Origin: Bacilli bacterium
Lineage (GTDB): Bacteria; Bacillota_I; Bacilli_A; RF39; UBA660
Reading direction: 5' to 3'
DNA length: 13,707 bases
Assembly (NCBI GenBank): GCA_016283075.1
Contig: JAEEMF010000029.1
Span: 1-13,707 of the forward strand
A program made the translations under genes and the position numbers. Positions 1 to 6,472 of this stretch are shown here, piece by piece; within the stretch, counting starts at the first letter, position 1, and every line of letters starts with the position of its first letter. The notes beneath the pieces are model-generated. The model was not told the origin of the DNA and made no database searches. It worked only from the letters and a program-made list of their open reading frames with translations.

Positions 1-220
1 CTAAGAATGCTGATGGAGTTCTTTTTAGTAACTCAAAGTTCTCTTCATTATTTAAATATTCATCTAAGTCAATAATATTTTCATTTAAAAAACCTTCAAT
101 ACCATTAACCATTCCATATACGTGTTCGTATCCTAATTCTTTAGCTTTTTTGTAGACACCTGCAATAGAAGAATTAATAACTGCAGTAGGTCCACCAGAT
201 TGTCCAACAATTATGTTCAT
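1..220 (-). CDS. 6-phosphofructokinase, PPi-dependent type (5' part only)
   Basis: Seventy-three N-terminal codons are visible; the gene runs off the left edge. The protein begins MNIIVGQSGGPTAVINSSIAG, the glycine-rich phosphate-binding loop at the N-terminus of the phosphofructokinase fold. The form GQSGGPTxVIN is what I know from the pyrophosphate-using or long PFK clade, whereas classical ATP-PfkA has a GGDAPGMNA-type loop. The enzyme phosphorylates fructose 6-phosphate in cytosolic glycolysis. Residues 23-45 (helix, then YGMVNGIEGFL) also fit the family. The ATG at 220-218 follows a GAGGA ribosome site at a normal distance. The phosphoryl donor cannot be fixed because the diagnostic GGDD/GGDG region lies outside the window. 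Family confidence is high; donor specificity is inferred. Confidence 0.88.
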   Translation of the reverse strand, partial: MNIIVGQSGGPTAVINSSIAGVYKKAKELGYEHVYGMVNGIEGFLNENIIDLDEYLNNEENFELLKRTPSAFL

Positions 221-241
221 ATTATCCTCACTTTCTTTTTC

Positions 242-247
242 ATTATA
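242..247 (-). promoter_or_regulatory. Extended -10 promoter of the phosphofructokinase gene
   Basis: On the minus strand the sequence reads TGG-TATAAT, a consensus -10 with a TGn extension, 21 bases upstream of the ATG. No good -35 is visible 16-18 bases further upstream (only T-rich DNA), so the extension probably compensates. Confidence 0.6.
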
Positions 248-251
248 CCAC

Positions 252-280
252 AAGACATTTTATCTAAAAAGTGATATAAT
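252..280 (+). promoter_or_regulatory. Promoter of the 299 gene
   Basis: AAGACA (252-257), a 17-base spacer and TATAAT (275-280), preceded by TGA as an extended -10. It lies back to back with the phosphofructokinase promoter in a 78-base divergent region. The ribosome site AGGTGA (289-294) sits 4 bases before the ATG. Confidence 0.7.
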
Positions 281-298
281 ATAATTGTAGGTGATAAT

Positions 299-799
299 AT
301 GTTAAAGAAAAAGAAATCATTTATAATTGTTACAATAATTTTAGTTGTTATTCTTATATTAATATGTGCTATTTTATTTAAGGATAATAAGAAACGTATT
401 GGTAAGAATATAGAACTAGATTTATCTTCTTGTAAGATAGTATCTAGTAAAGATACTCATAGTGGTTTTTTAGGAGACGGAGAATACTTTGTTAAAGTAG
501 AATGTAAAAAACTTGAGTTTAAGAGTCTTCCTGAAAACTGGAAAGAACTTCCTCTTTCAGAAGAACTATCTAATATAACTAATATGGAAAGTTGTGATGA
601 TAAATCATGTAAGAATATATATGATAGATATTCTATTCCTAAAGATATAGAAGGATCTTATTACTTTTTAGATAGACATACAGAGTCTATTAGTATTCAT
701 GATGATAGTAATTTAAATAATAGATCTTCTTATAACTTTTCTTTAGCACTTCTTGATAAGAAAAAGAAAACTATTTATTATTATGAATTAGATACATAA
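299..799 (+). CDS. Membrane-anchored protein of unknown function (166 aa)
   Basis: I do not recognise a named family. Residues 3-6 are lysines followed by one hydrophobic helix (about 8-28). This is a signal anchor without a lipobox, so the remaining roughly 138 residues should face the outside. The outer part has four cysteines (C45, C69, C99, C104), with C99 and C104 in a tight SCDDKSC arrangement that could form a disulfide. The C-terminus ends in two beta-like strands (SSYNFSLALLD and KTIYYYELDT), and a conserved-looking FLDRHTES segment lies at 123-130. It stands alone between its own promoter and terminator. A small secreted beta-sheet domain is plausible, but no function can be given. 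Confidence 0.75.
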   Translation: MLKKKKSFIIVTIILVVILILICAILFKDNKKRIGKNIELDLSSCKIVSSKDTHSGFLGDGEYFVKVECKKLEFKSLPENWKELPLSEELSNITNMESCDDKSCKNIYDRYSIPKDIEGSYYFLDRHTESISIHDDSNLNNRSSYNFSLALLDKKKKTIYYYELDT

Positions 800-826
800 A
801 CGCTTTTATAAGCGTTTTTCTTTTTT
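798..826 (+). terminator. Rho-independent terminator of the 299 gene
   Basis: An 8-bp stem (AAACGCTT / AAGCGTTT, 798-805 and 810-817) with a TTAT loop is followed by a T-rich tail to 826. The stem starts inside the TAA stop codon (797-799). Confidence 0.85.
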
Positions 827-827
827 A

Positions 828-836
828 TGATATAAT
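828..836 (+). promoter_or_regulatory. Extended -10 promoter of the EEP-family gene
   Basis: TGA-TATAAT directly follows the previous terminator. The -35 position would fall inside that hairpin and shows no match, so this looks like a -35-independent extended -10 promoter. The ribosome site GAGGTG (843-848) lies 5 bases before the ATG. Confidence 0.6.
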
Positions 837-853
837 TTATTTGAGGTGTAATA

Positions 854-1603
854 ATGATTATTGCTAGTTTTAATGTAAGAAATTATTATTTAAGAAAATT
901 TAGAAAAAGAAGACTTAGAAGTTTAGAAGAACTAAAAGTCTTAAAAGATATAATGTATAAAAATGATATAGATGTACTTTGTACACAAGAGATAACTAAG
1001 TCTCATAAGAATATACTTATGCCATTACTATCTGACTATGGTTTCTATGGTAAATATAGATGTAAGGTACTTAGACATTTTCCTTTTAATGAGAATAATA
1101 ATATCATTTGTAATAGAAAAGTTATTGGTACTAAAACTATTCGTTTACCTTGGATTCCAAGACGTTTTAAAGATATTAAGAGGGGAATTTCTGGAATGTG
1201 TATAGTTCCTAGAATTGCGACAGTAGTAATAACTTATGATGATAATAATATACCTATTTGTATCATCAATACACATTTAAGCAATAGGCTAAATGGTGTT
1301 AGAAATAGACAATTAGAAGCTATTAAAAAGTTAATAAGAGAGTATATGAAGGAGTATCCAGTCTTCTTAACAGGAGACTTTAATATGTCAAGTACTGATA
1401 AGCTATTTATTAATTTTGTTAATGAAGTAGAAGAGTATAACTTAGTAAGAGTAGGGATTAATAATCCTACTTGGTATAGCAAAAATGGAACTGGTAAAAC
1501 AATAGATCATATCTTTATACCAAAAGGATACAAAATAAAAAGATCAGGTATTATTAATACTAATAAAATATCTGATCATGAATTAATATATGTAGAAATA
1601 TAA
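854..1603 (+). CDS. Endonuclease/exonuclease/phosphatase-family metal-dependent hydrolase
   Basis: This is a complete EEP-fold (DNase I/ExoIII-like) domain of 249 residues. All signature positions are visible: SFNVRN (N7), CTQE (E46), NTHLS (H141), GDFN (D175, N177), TIDHIF (D218, H219) and ISDHE (D241, H242). These bind the divalent metal and activate water for phosphodiester or phosphomonoester cleavage. There is no signal peptide, so it is probably cytosolic. The N-terminus is very basic (KFRKRRLR, 15-22), which would suit a nucleic-acid substrate, but lipid or sugar-phosphate substrates are also known in this superfamily. The core is intact but lacks the extra loops of ExoIII/APE1, so an AP-endonuclease role is not indicated. 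It is monocistronic, with no informative neighbours. Confidence 0.9.
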   Translation: MIIASFNVRNYYLRKFRKRRLRSLEELKVLKDIMYKNDIDVLCTQEITKSHKNILMPLLSDYGFYGKYRCKVLRHFPFNENNNIICNRKVIGTKTIRLPWIPRRFKDIKRGISGMCIVPRIATVVITYDDNNIPICIINTHLSNRLNGVRNRQLEAIKKLIREYMKEYPVFLTGDFNMSSTDKLFINFVNEVEEYNLVRVGINNPTWYSKNGTGKTIDHIFIPKGYKIKRSGIINTNKISDHELIYVEI

Positions 1604-1636
1604 AAGGGATTTCATTTGAAATCCCTTATTTATTTA
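1604..1636. terminator. Bidirectional terminator between convergent genes
   Basis: A 10-bp perfect stem (AAGGGATTTC / GAAATCCCTT, 1604-1613 and 1618-1627) has an ATTT loop. T-rich DNA follows on both strands. It abuts the plus-strand stop (1601-1603) and overlaps the minus-strand stop (1626-1628), so one hairpin serves both genes. Confidence 0.85.
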
Positions 1637-2576
1637 CCATAACACTTTCATAGAAAAGTGGAAGTAATATATAATTATTTCTTTCTAAGTAATCTATAGC
1701 ATCACCTAAGATTGAATAAGTTACATCTGCGTAGTCATGAAATAGTATTACTTCAATATTTTCGTTTATAGAACTAGTAAATGTATTCCATGCGGCATCT
1801 CTTGATGGAACATATCCACCATCTCCATCTTGAGCAGTCCAGTCAACCCATCCATATCCATTAGCTTTTAGATTATTAATCATATCTGTTCTAAGTCTTC
1901 CGGCTGAACCACTTCCTCCTGGAAATCTAACAATATTTGTTTTAACTCCAGTTTTATCTAAAAGAAGTTGTTCTTGCTTTTTAACTTGGTTTATAAATTC
2001 ACTTGTACTTCCATATAAGTATGGTGAAAATGATAATGCATGTGAATAAGTATGGTTTGCTAAAGTATGACCTGCTGCAGCTTCTTTAGCATACATTGTA
2101 GTACAGTCAAAGCCTGCATTATCATAACATTTTTCTTTTCCTCTTCCTATTAGGAAGAATGTAGCTTTTACTTTTTTACTTTTTAATGTATCAAGTACTT
2201 TATTAGTTAAGTAATAAGGACCATCATCAAAAGTAATATATGCTATTTTATAATTTGTTTTTCCTTCTTTAATTCGTTTTTCTGCAGTTTGTGCAAGTTT
2301 AAAAACATTAGCTTTTGTTTCTTTTGTGACAGTATCAATATTTACTATATCTTTTATTTCATCCGCTGTTTCACTGTTAATCATATTACGAACTTTATAT
2401 TCTTTACCAAGTGCTTTATATTCACTTTTAAGATAACCATTCTTTATATTAATATTTTTAACTTTAAAAAAGTTATTAATACATACATAAGACATAAATA
2501 GTGCAAAGATAATATATAGTGAGTAGAAGATAATTAGTTTGTAGCTTTTTTTAACTTTTCTTCCGCTTTTTGCCAT
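1626..2576 (-). CDS. Membrane-anchored polysaccharide (peptidoglycan-type) deacetylase
   Basis: A 316-residue protein with a basic N-terminus, one signal-anchor helix (about 13-32), a linker of about 75 residues and a NodB/CE4 domain (about 110-310). The visible CE4 motifs are TFDDGP (115-120, catalytic base D117 and metal D118), NHTYSH (174-179, metal ligands H175 and H179), RFPGG (217-221), DWTAQDGDG (245-253) and ILFHD (277-281, catalytic H280). All catalytic residues are present. CE4 enzymes remove N-acetyl groups, so with an external domain the likely substrate is peptidoglycan GlcNAc or MurNAc, lowering lysozyme sensitivity. Exact sugar specificity is not visible. The ATG is forced, because an in-frame TAG lies 6 bases upstream. 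A weak GGAAG site precedes it. It overlaps the upstream small gene by 43 bases, suggesting translational coupling. Confidence 0.9.
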   Translation of the reverse strand: MAKSGRKVKKSYKLIIFYSLYIIFALFMSYVCINNFFKVKNINIKNGYLKSEYKALGKEYKVRNMINSETADEIKDIVNIDTVTKETKANVFKLAQTAEKRIKEGKTNYKIAYITFDDGPYYLTNKVLDTLKSKKVKATFFLIGRGKEKCYDNAGFDCTTMYAKEAAAGHTLANHTYSHALSFSPYLYGSTSEFINQVKKQEQLLLDKTGVKTNIVRFPGGSGSAGRLRTDMINNLKANGYGWVDWTAQDGDGGYVPSRDAAWNTFTSSINENIEVILFHDYADVTYSILGDAIDYLERNNYILLPLFYESVMVNK

Positions 2577-2800
2577 ATACTAAGTTCTTCCAATTTTTCT
2601 GATTGATGTTTTTTAAGTTCAGTTATTTCTTCTTCTTGTTTACCACTATATATTTTTTGATATTCTATGTCTTTTTTAATATTAGTAACATTTTTTTGTA
2701 ACTCTTTATTCTTTTTATTAACAATTTTAAGTAAACACATTGAATAAACACTAGCAAGTATTAAGAATAAAGATAATGTTATAAGTATTACCTTTTTCAT
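2534..2800 (-). CDS. Small membrane protein with extracytoplasmic coiled coil (88 aa)
   Basis: One hydrophobic helix (residues 4-25) is followed by a highly charged helix (27-85) with heptad-like spacing, the single-pass plus coiled-coil layout of small FtsB/FtsL or spanin-like proteins. I cannot assign it to any of these. The start chosen is the ATG at 2800-2798, because AAGGA lies 8 bases upstream of it. The ATG nine bases earlier (2809) would have that ribosome site touching it. The gene ends 43 bases inside the polysaccharide deacetylase gene in another frame, so the two form one transcription unit. A partner or positioning role for the deacetylase is inferred only from this coupling. Confidence 0.75.
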   Translation of the reverse strand: MKKVILITLSLFLILASVYSMCLLKIVNKKNKELQKNVTNIKKDIEYQKIYSGKQEEEITELKKHQSEKLEELSIWQKAEEKLKKATN

Positions 2801-2823
2801 GTTTATCATCCTTACTGTGTATA

Positions 2824-2852
2824 ATTATAGCACATTTTCCTTTATTTTTAAA
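2824..2852 (-). promoter_or_regulatory. Promoter of the coiled-coil / deacetylase unit
   Basis: On the minus strand: TTTAAA, 17-base spacer, then TGC-TATAAT (2829-2824). This is a consensus extended -10 with a weak -35, placed 23 bases upstream of the chosen start. Confidence 0.65.
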
Positions 2853-2890
2853 GGGGTTTTGCAATATTTCTTTTCTAAATGCAACTTTAA

Positions 2891-2958
2891 TTTTTTTTTT
2901 AATATTTTTTGTTGACAATGGTCTTTTTTTAAATATAATTAATCTTTACGAGGGGGGG
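2891..2958 (+). promoter_or_regulatory. Strong promoter and G7 ribosome site of the ABC exporter
   Basis: A T10 run (2891-2900) and further A/T-only DNA form an UP-like element. Consensus TTGACA (2912-2917), a 16-base spacer and TATAAT (2934-2939) follow. The leader is very short. The ribosome site is AGGGGGGG (2951-2958), with seven consecutive G and 6 bases before a TTG start. It is unusual in DNA this AT-rich. Confidence 0.8.
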
Positions 2959-2964
2959 ATTTTA

Positions 2965-4707
2965 TTGAAAAAGAAATTGCATAAAGAAATATTTGCTAAC
3001 ATTAAGAAGAGCTTTAAATTAATGAAAGGCTCTAAAAAGAATTTAATAATATACTTATTATTAAATTTAATCACTATACCTATTAGTATAGTTTTACCAA
3101 TTTATACAGCTAAGATTGTTTTAAATATTAGTAATGGAGATTATCAAAATTTATTTAAAGCAGCAATAGTTGTATGTGCTATTCGTATAATTAGTAATCT
3201 AATTAATTTTTTAAGTACAATCTTTTATCAAAAATATATTTTAAATGCATCTTTAAATATTAACAAACTATTTATACAAAAGGTATTTGATTTAGAAGTT
3301 AAGACTTTTGATAATAATAGTTCAGGTATTTTTACTAGTAGACTTGAATCTGATACACATTCAATAATAACAGTGTTTAATAAATTAAACTTTATAACAA
3401 CTGATATACTAAGCAATATTGGTATATTAATAATCACTTTTAGAATAAGTAAAATTATATTTACATTCTTTATTCTTCAAAGTATTTATACATTTATTAT
3501 AAATAGTAAAAGAATTAAAAAAGCTAATAAAAAATATGATGATTTAAAAGATACTAGAGAAAACAATTCTGGTTTAATAAATGAATTATTTAGAGGCATA
3601 AGAGATATTAAAGTATTAAATGCTTCATCACTATTTATAAATAAATATGATGAAAGAATATCTAATGAAAATAAAAAGAGTTATGATTATATATTTTTCA
3701 ATAATAGATCGTTTACTATTAAAGCAATAGTAGGTTATATATTAGAGTTTGCTTTTTACGTAATAGGAATAATTCTAGTAAAGAACAACTTATTAATTCC
3801 ATCTGATTTTTTAGTATTATATATGTATAGACCTTCAGTAATTGGATTACTAGGATTCCTTGCGAATATGATGGATAGTTTTAATGATTTCAATTTATCA
3901 GCAAAAAGAGTATTTGAAGTTATAGATGGAGATACATTTACTAAAGAAAAATTTGGAAATAAGAATATTAAAAAAGTAAAAGGTGATTTTGAATTTAAAA
4001 ATGTATCATTTAGTTATAATGATAAAAAGGATGCATTAAAAGATATTAGTTTTAAAGTTAAAGCTAATACTACAACTGCATTTGTAGGAAAGAGTGGTTC
4101 TGGTAAGACAACTATCTTTAATTTACTTGATAAACTATATAATACTAATAAAGGAAATATTTATATAGATGGAATAGATATTAACGAATTATCTAAAGAA
4201 TCTATTAGAAATAATATCTCTGTTATTACTCAAAGCCCGTATATTTTTAATTTAACAATTAGAGAAAACCTTTTACTTGCTAGTAATAACGTAAGTGAAA
4301 AAGAAATGATTAATGCTTGTAAGACTGCTTGTATTCATGACTTTATTATGAATTTACCTGATGGATATGATACTAAGGTTGGAGAAGGCGGAGTTACACT
4401 ATCTGGTGGTGAAAGACAAAGAATAGCAATAGCTAGAGCTTTAATTAGAAAAACTGAAATAATCCTATTTGATGAAGCGACTAGTGCTCTTGATAACGAA
4501 ACACAAGAACAAATTCAAAAAGCAATTCATAATCTTAAAGGAGAGTATACTATTTTAATAATTGCCCATAGATTATCTACTATTAAAAATAGCGATAATA
4601 TTATAATGCTTGAAAAAGGTAAAATAGTAGCATCAGGAACACATAATGAACTAATTAAAAATTCAAAGAAGTATTATAATCTATATCACTCAGAAGATGA
4701 AAAATAA
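2965..4707 (+). CDS. Type I ABC exporter half-transporter (fused membrane and ATPase domains)
   Basis: At 580 residues this is the usual length of an MsbA/LmrA/BmrA-type half-transporter, which works as a homo- or heterodimer in the membrane. Six membrane helices are visible (about 27-48, 65-88, 143-160, 163-180, 253-273, 280-305), with the coupling-loop motif GIRDIKVLNA at 211-220. The ATPase domain (about 340-580) is complete: A-loop Y351, Walker A GKSGSGKT (375-382), Q-loop Q423, signature LSGGERQ (479-485), Walker B ILFDE (500-504), D-loop SALD and switch histidine H535. Both ATP sites would be catalytic in a homodimer. Only one such gene is present here, favouring a homodimer. Substrate is unknown; lipid, drug or peptide export are all possible. 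The start is TTG because the promoter and ribosome site point to it; the next ATG (residue 20) has none. Confidence 0.93.
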   Translation: MKKKLHKEIFANIKKSFKLMKGSKKNLIIYLLLNLITIPISIVLPIYTAKIVLNISNGDYQNLFKAAIVVCAIRIISNLINFLSTIFYQKYILNASLNINKLFIQKVFDLEVKTFDNNSSGIFTSRLESDTHSIITVFNKLNFITTDILSNIGILIITFRISKIIFTFFILQSIYTFIINSKRIKKANKKYDDLKDTRENNSGLINELFRGIRDIKVLNASSLFINKYDERISNENKKSYDYIFFNNRSFTIKAIVGYILEFAFYVIGIILVKNNLLIPSDFLVLYMYRPSVIGLLGFLANMMDSFNDFNLSAKRVFEVIDGDTFTKEKFGNKNIKKVKGDFEFKNVSFSYNDKKDALKDISFKVKANTTTAFVGKSGSGKTTIFNLLDKLYNTNKGNIYIDGIDINELSKESIRNNISVITQSPYIFNLTIRENLLLASNNVSEKEMINACKTACIHDFIMNLPDGYDTKVGEGGVTLSGGERQRIAIARALIRKTEIILFDEATSALDNETQEQIQKAIHNLKGEYTILIIAHRLSTIKNSDNIIMLEKGKIVASGTHNELIKNSKKYYNLYHSEDEK

Positions 4708-4732
4708 AAAGATTACGCAAGTAATCTTTTTT
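4707..4732. terminator. Bidirectional terminator with GNRA loop
   Basis: A 10-bp perfect stem (4707-4716 and 4721-4730) is closed by a C-G pair around a GCAA tetraloop, a very stable GNRA loop. The stem ends in A4/T4, so either strand gives a U-tract. It begins in the exporter stop codon and abuts the stop of the convergent DUF402 gene. Confidence 0.87.
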
Positions 4733-5276
4733 AGTTGAAATATTTATTTATATATTTAATAGCATCTATATTCATATATTTATTTTTATTATCTTCTATT
4801 TCTTTTAATAATTTATTTCCAACTTTATAAGCAAGCTTATAATCTTTGTTACTTATTATTTTATTATCAAGTGCTTCTTTAAGTTCATCTTCATCTACAA
4901 AATGAGGTTTATTTGTTTCATAGTCATGTAATATATCTAAGTATAAATCTATATAATAAGGCATTTTATATTTAACACCATTTTCTAGTGTAATATCTAT
5001 ATAATAATCAATAAATTCTTTTTTATCATTATAATAAAATCTTATATTATAGTTTTCATTTATAGGAGTAAACTCTACTAAATAGAAGTTTTTATCCACA
5101 TAAAAAATATCTTTATTTAACTGTTTAAAAGAAATAGGTTTTTCTATATCAATATATTTTTTGATTGTTATAAATAAATCATCTTCTTTAATAGTTACTA
5201 CTTCATAATTAGTAGCTTCTCTCATATAAGTATTAGATACAAATTTTCTTCTATATTCTTTATTTCTTTTTCTCAT
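4731..5276 (-). CDS. DUF402-family protein, probable nucleotide or phosphate-ester hydrolase
   Basis: The 181-residue protein matches the DUF402 (FomD-like) pattern: a beta-barrel half (about 20-115) with IDYYIDIT (89-96) and YYIDLYLDIL (107-116), then FVDEDEL (126-132) leading into a C-terminal helix. The aspartates and glutamates at 94, 110, 114, 128 and 130-131 are the kind that bind metal in this family. Characterised members include the staphylococcal nucleoside tri/diphosphatase and FomD, which cleaves a CMP-linked intermediate. The substrate here is unknown. No signal peptide is present, so it should be cytosolic. The ribosome site GAGGGA lies 5 bases before the ATG. It is divergent from the 5346 gene through a shared palindromic promoter. 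Confidence 0.75.
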   Translation of the reverse strand: MRKRNKEYRRKFVSNTYMREATNYEVVTIKEDDLFITIKKYIDIEKPISFKQLNKDIFYVDKNFYLVEFTPINENYNIRFYYNDKKEFIDYYIDITLENGVKYKMPYYIDLYLDILHDYETNKPHFVDEDELKEALDNKIISNKDYKLAYKVGNKLLKEIEDNKNKYMNIDAIKYINKYFN

Positions 5277-5299
5277 AAATATCCCTCATTTTTTGTATT

Positions 5300-5324
5300 A
5301 TTATAACACACTATATGTTATAAT
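5300..5324. promoter_or_regulatory. Palindromic divergent promoter pair
   Basis: ATTATAACA (5300-5308) and TGTTATAAT (5316-5324) are perfect inverted 9-base arms around a 7-base centre. Each arm is an extended -10 (TGT-TATAAT), one for the minus-strand DUF402 gene and one for the plus-strand 5346 gene. Neither has a recognisable -35, and the two polymerase footprints must overlap. The palindrome could also serve as an operator. Confidence 0.65.
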
Positions 5325-5345
5325 AACTAACCAAGAGATGATTTT

Positions 5346-5903
5346 ATGAATGATGAAGTTTTTGAATATTATAGAGAAAAATATGAAGCATTATATTTGT
5401 TTTTAAGAAATTTTGAGATTGAAAAGCAAGAAGATTATTTTATTGGTAGAGATGGTTCTATTAGCAATATGAGACTTCTTGATCCTAATAGTGAACTATA
5501 TAAGAAGAATAAAGAGATAGTTTGTAAGATACCTTCACCAGTTGATGATAAAAGAGAACTATATGATAAATATCCGATTTATATATTCTGGGGAAATTTT
5601 AAGCCTATTATAAGTGCAAGAACAGGTTTAAGATTATGTGGATATCATGATTCTTACTGGGATATAGGTTTAAGAGCAGGACTTGATGTTGGTCCTATTG
5701 ATAAACATGAGTTTGGAAAGAAAAGAATTAAATTCAAAAAAGCAAATGAATTTAATATAATTGTACCGGATAAAAGTGTAGGAAGATATAATCAAGATTT
5801 TTATAATGAAGTAAGAGATGATTTTTTAATTAATGCTTTTATGAATGGTCAAGAACATGCTCATCAGTATATACTTAGTAAATACAATAAATGGAATTAT
5901 TAA
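5346..5903 (+). CDS. Protein of unknown function (185 aa)
   Basis: I do not recognise it. It is a soluble mixed alpha/beta protein without a signal peptide. The N-terminus is helical and rich in Tyr and Glu (1-30). The middle carries aromatic and glycine-rich segments, IYIFWGNF (78-85) and LCGYHDSYWDIGLRAGLDVG (97-116), and the C-terminus is helical with EHAHQY (170-175). His 101, 121, 171 and 173 plus nearby Asp and Glu could bind metal, but no known motif is formed. The ribosome site is weak (AAGAGATG, 5333-5340). It is monocistronic, and its promoter is shared with the divergent DUF402 gene. Confidence that it is a real gene comes from the promoter, terminator and full-length open frame. 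Confidence 0.75.
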   Translation: MNDEVFEYYREKYEALYLFLRNFEIEKQEDYFIGRDGSISNMRLLDPNSELYKKNKEIVCKIPSPVDDKRELYDKYPIYIFWGNFKPIISARTGLRLCGYHDSYWDIGLRAGLDVGPIDKHEFGKKRIKFKKANEFNIIVPDKSVGRYNQDFYNEVRDDFLINAFMNGQEHAHQYILSKYNKWNY

Positions 5904-5926
5904 ACATATACAAAGTATATGTTTTC
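5902..5926 (+). terminator. Rho-independent terminator of the 5346 gene
   Basis: A 10-bp stem (AAACATATAC / GTATATGTTT, 5902-5911 and 5915-5924) with an AAA loop and a short T-rich tail. It starts within the TAA stop (5901-5903). It is AU-rich and so rather weak, allowing some read-through into the operon behind it. Confidence 0.7.
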
Positions 5927-5939
5927 CTTATGTATTTTA

Positions 5940-5991
5940 TTGATAAAATATAGTTAAAATGATACAATATAATAGTAGGAAAAATAGGAGG
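5940..5991 (+). promoter_or_regulatory. Promoter and ribosome site of the four-gene operon
   Basis: TTGATA (5940-5945), a 17-base spacer and TGA-TACAAT (5960-5968): a good -35 together with an extended -10. AGGAGG (5986-5991), a perfect ribosome site, lies 7 bases before the ATG at 5999. No other candidate promoter was seen at the gene junctions down to 10327. Confidence 0.8.
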
Positions 5992-5998
5992 GATAACT

Positions 5999-6472
5999 AT
6001 GGCAAGTAATGAAAAATATATAAATAATTATTTTGCAAATAGTGATCGTTACACTATTGATAGAGATACAATTGATAGATATAGAAAACTAAAAGTTGTA
6101 TCTGAAAGATTTGAAAGTCCTAGTGAAGCAAGAAATGCTGAAGAAGAGTATTTTGGAATATATGGATGTAAAAATGAAAAAGAAAAATTATTATTTGAAA
6201 TAAGTTATGTTAAAAGAAAATTAAATACACTTTTGATAAGTGATAAAGATAAAAGAGATTATGAATCATCTTTAGATATGATGAAGGAATCTATAATTAG
6301 AAAAGATGAGTTACCTGATGAACTAGTAGGTACAGTAAAAAGAGCTTTACTATTTATAGAAATAAAGAATCAAATACCAATAAGTTTCTTTACAGAAGTA
6401 AAGGCATGTTATTTGGAAGAGTTAAGTGAATTAAAGGACAAGAGGGATAATTATGGAAGAACTATTAAATAG
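5999..6472 (+). CDS. Operon gene 1: unknown helical protein (157 aa)
   Basis: No family recognised. It is soluble and predicted almost entirely helical and charged, with a short repeat-like IDRDTIDRYRKL stretch (20-31) and one invariant-looking GIYGCKNEKEK segment (53-63). It lacks membrane segments and known enzymatic motifs. It is first in the operon and has the strongest ribosome site. Its last 20 bases overlap the start of the next gene, whose ribosome site (GAGGGA, 6442-6447) lies inside this one, so the two should be co-translated. A structural or adaptor role is conceivable but not shown. Confidence 0.8.
   Translation: MASNEKYINNYFANSDRYTIDRDTIDRYRKLKVVSERFESPSEARNAEEEYFGIYGCKNEKEKLLFEISYVKRKLNTLLISDKDKRDYESSLDMMKESIIRKDELPDELVGTVKRALLFIEIKNQIPISFFTEVKACYLEELSELKDKRDNYGRTIK

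Noticed and set aside
1234..1482. Minus-strand open frame of 82 codons
   Set aside because: It lies opposite the intact EEP-family gene, covers conserved motifs of that gene, and has no promoter or ribosome site of its own.
2289..2501. Plus-strand open frame of 70 codons
   Set aside because: It is antisense to the deacetylase N-terminal region. Its Phe/Ile/Asn-rich product is what reverse AT-rich codons give, and no ribosome site is visible.
2807..2809. Earlier ATG as start of the small coiled-coil gene
   Set aside because: Its only ribosome-site-like sequence (AAGG) touches the codon. The ATG at 2800 has AAGGA at a proper 8-base distance.
2810..2964. The 155-base divergent region as a possible small RNA or riboswitch
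   Set aside because: Its content is explained by two promoters and T-rich DNA. No stable multi-helix structure or conserved aptamer motif was seen.
3228..3437. Minus-strand open frame of 69 codons
   Set aside because: It is antisense to the membrane domain of the ABC exporter, which is complete and full length.
5968..5973. TATAAT as the -10 of the operon promoter
   Set aside because: It would sit 22 bases from TTGATA. The extended TGA-TACAAT at 5960-5968 has the ideal 17-base spacing.
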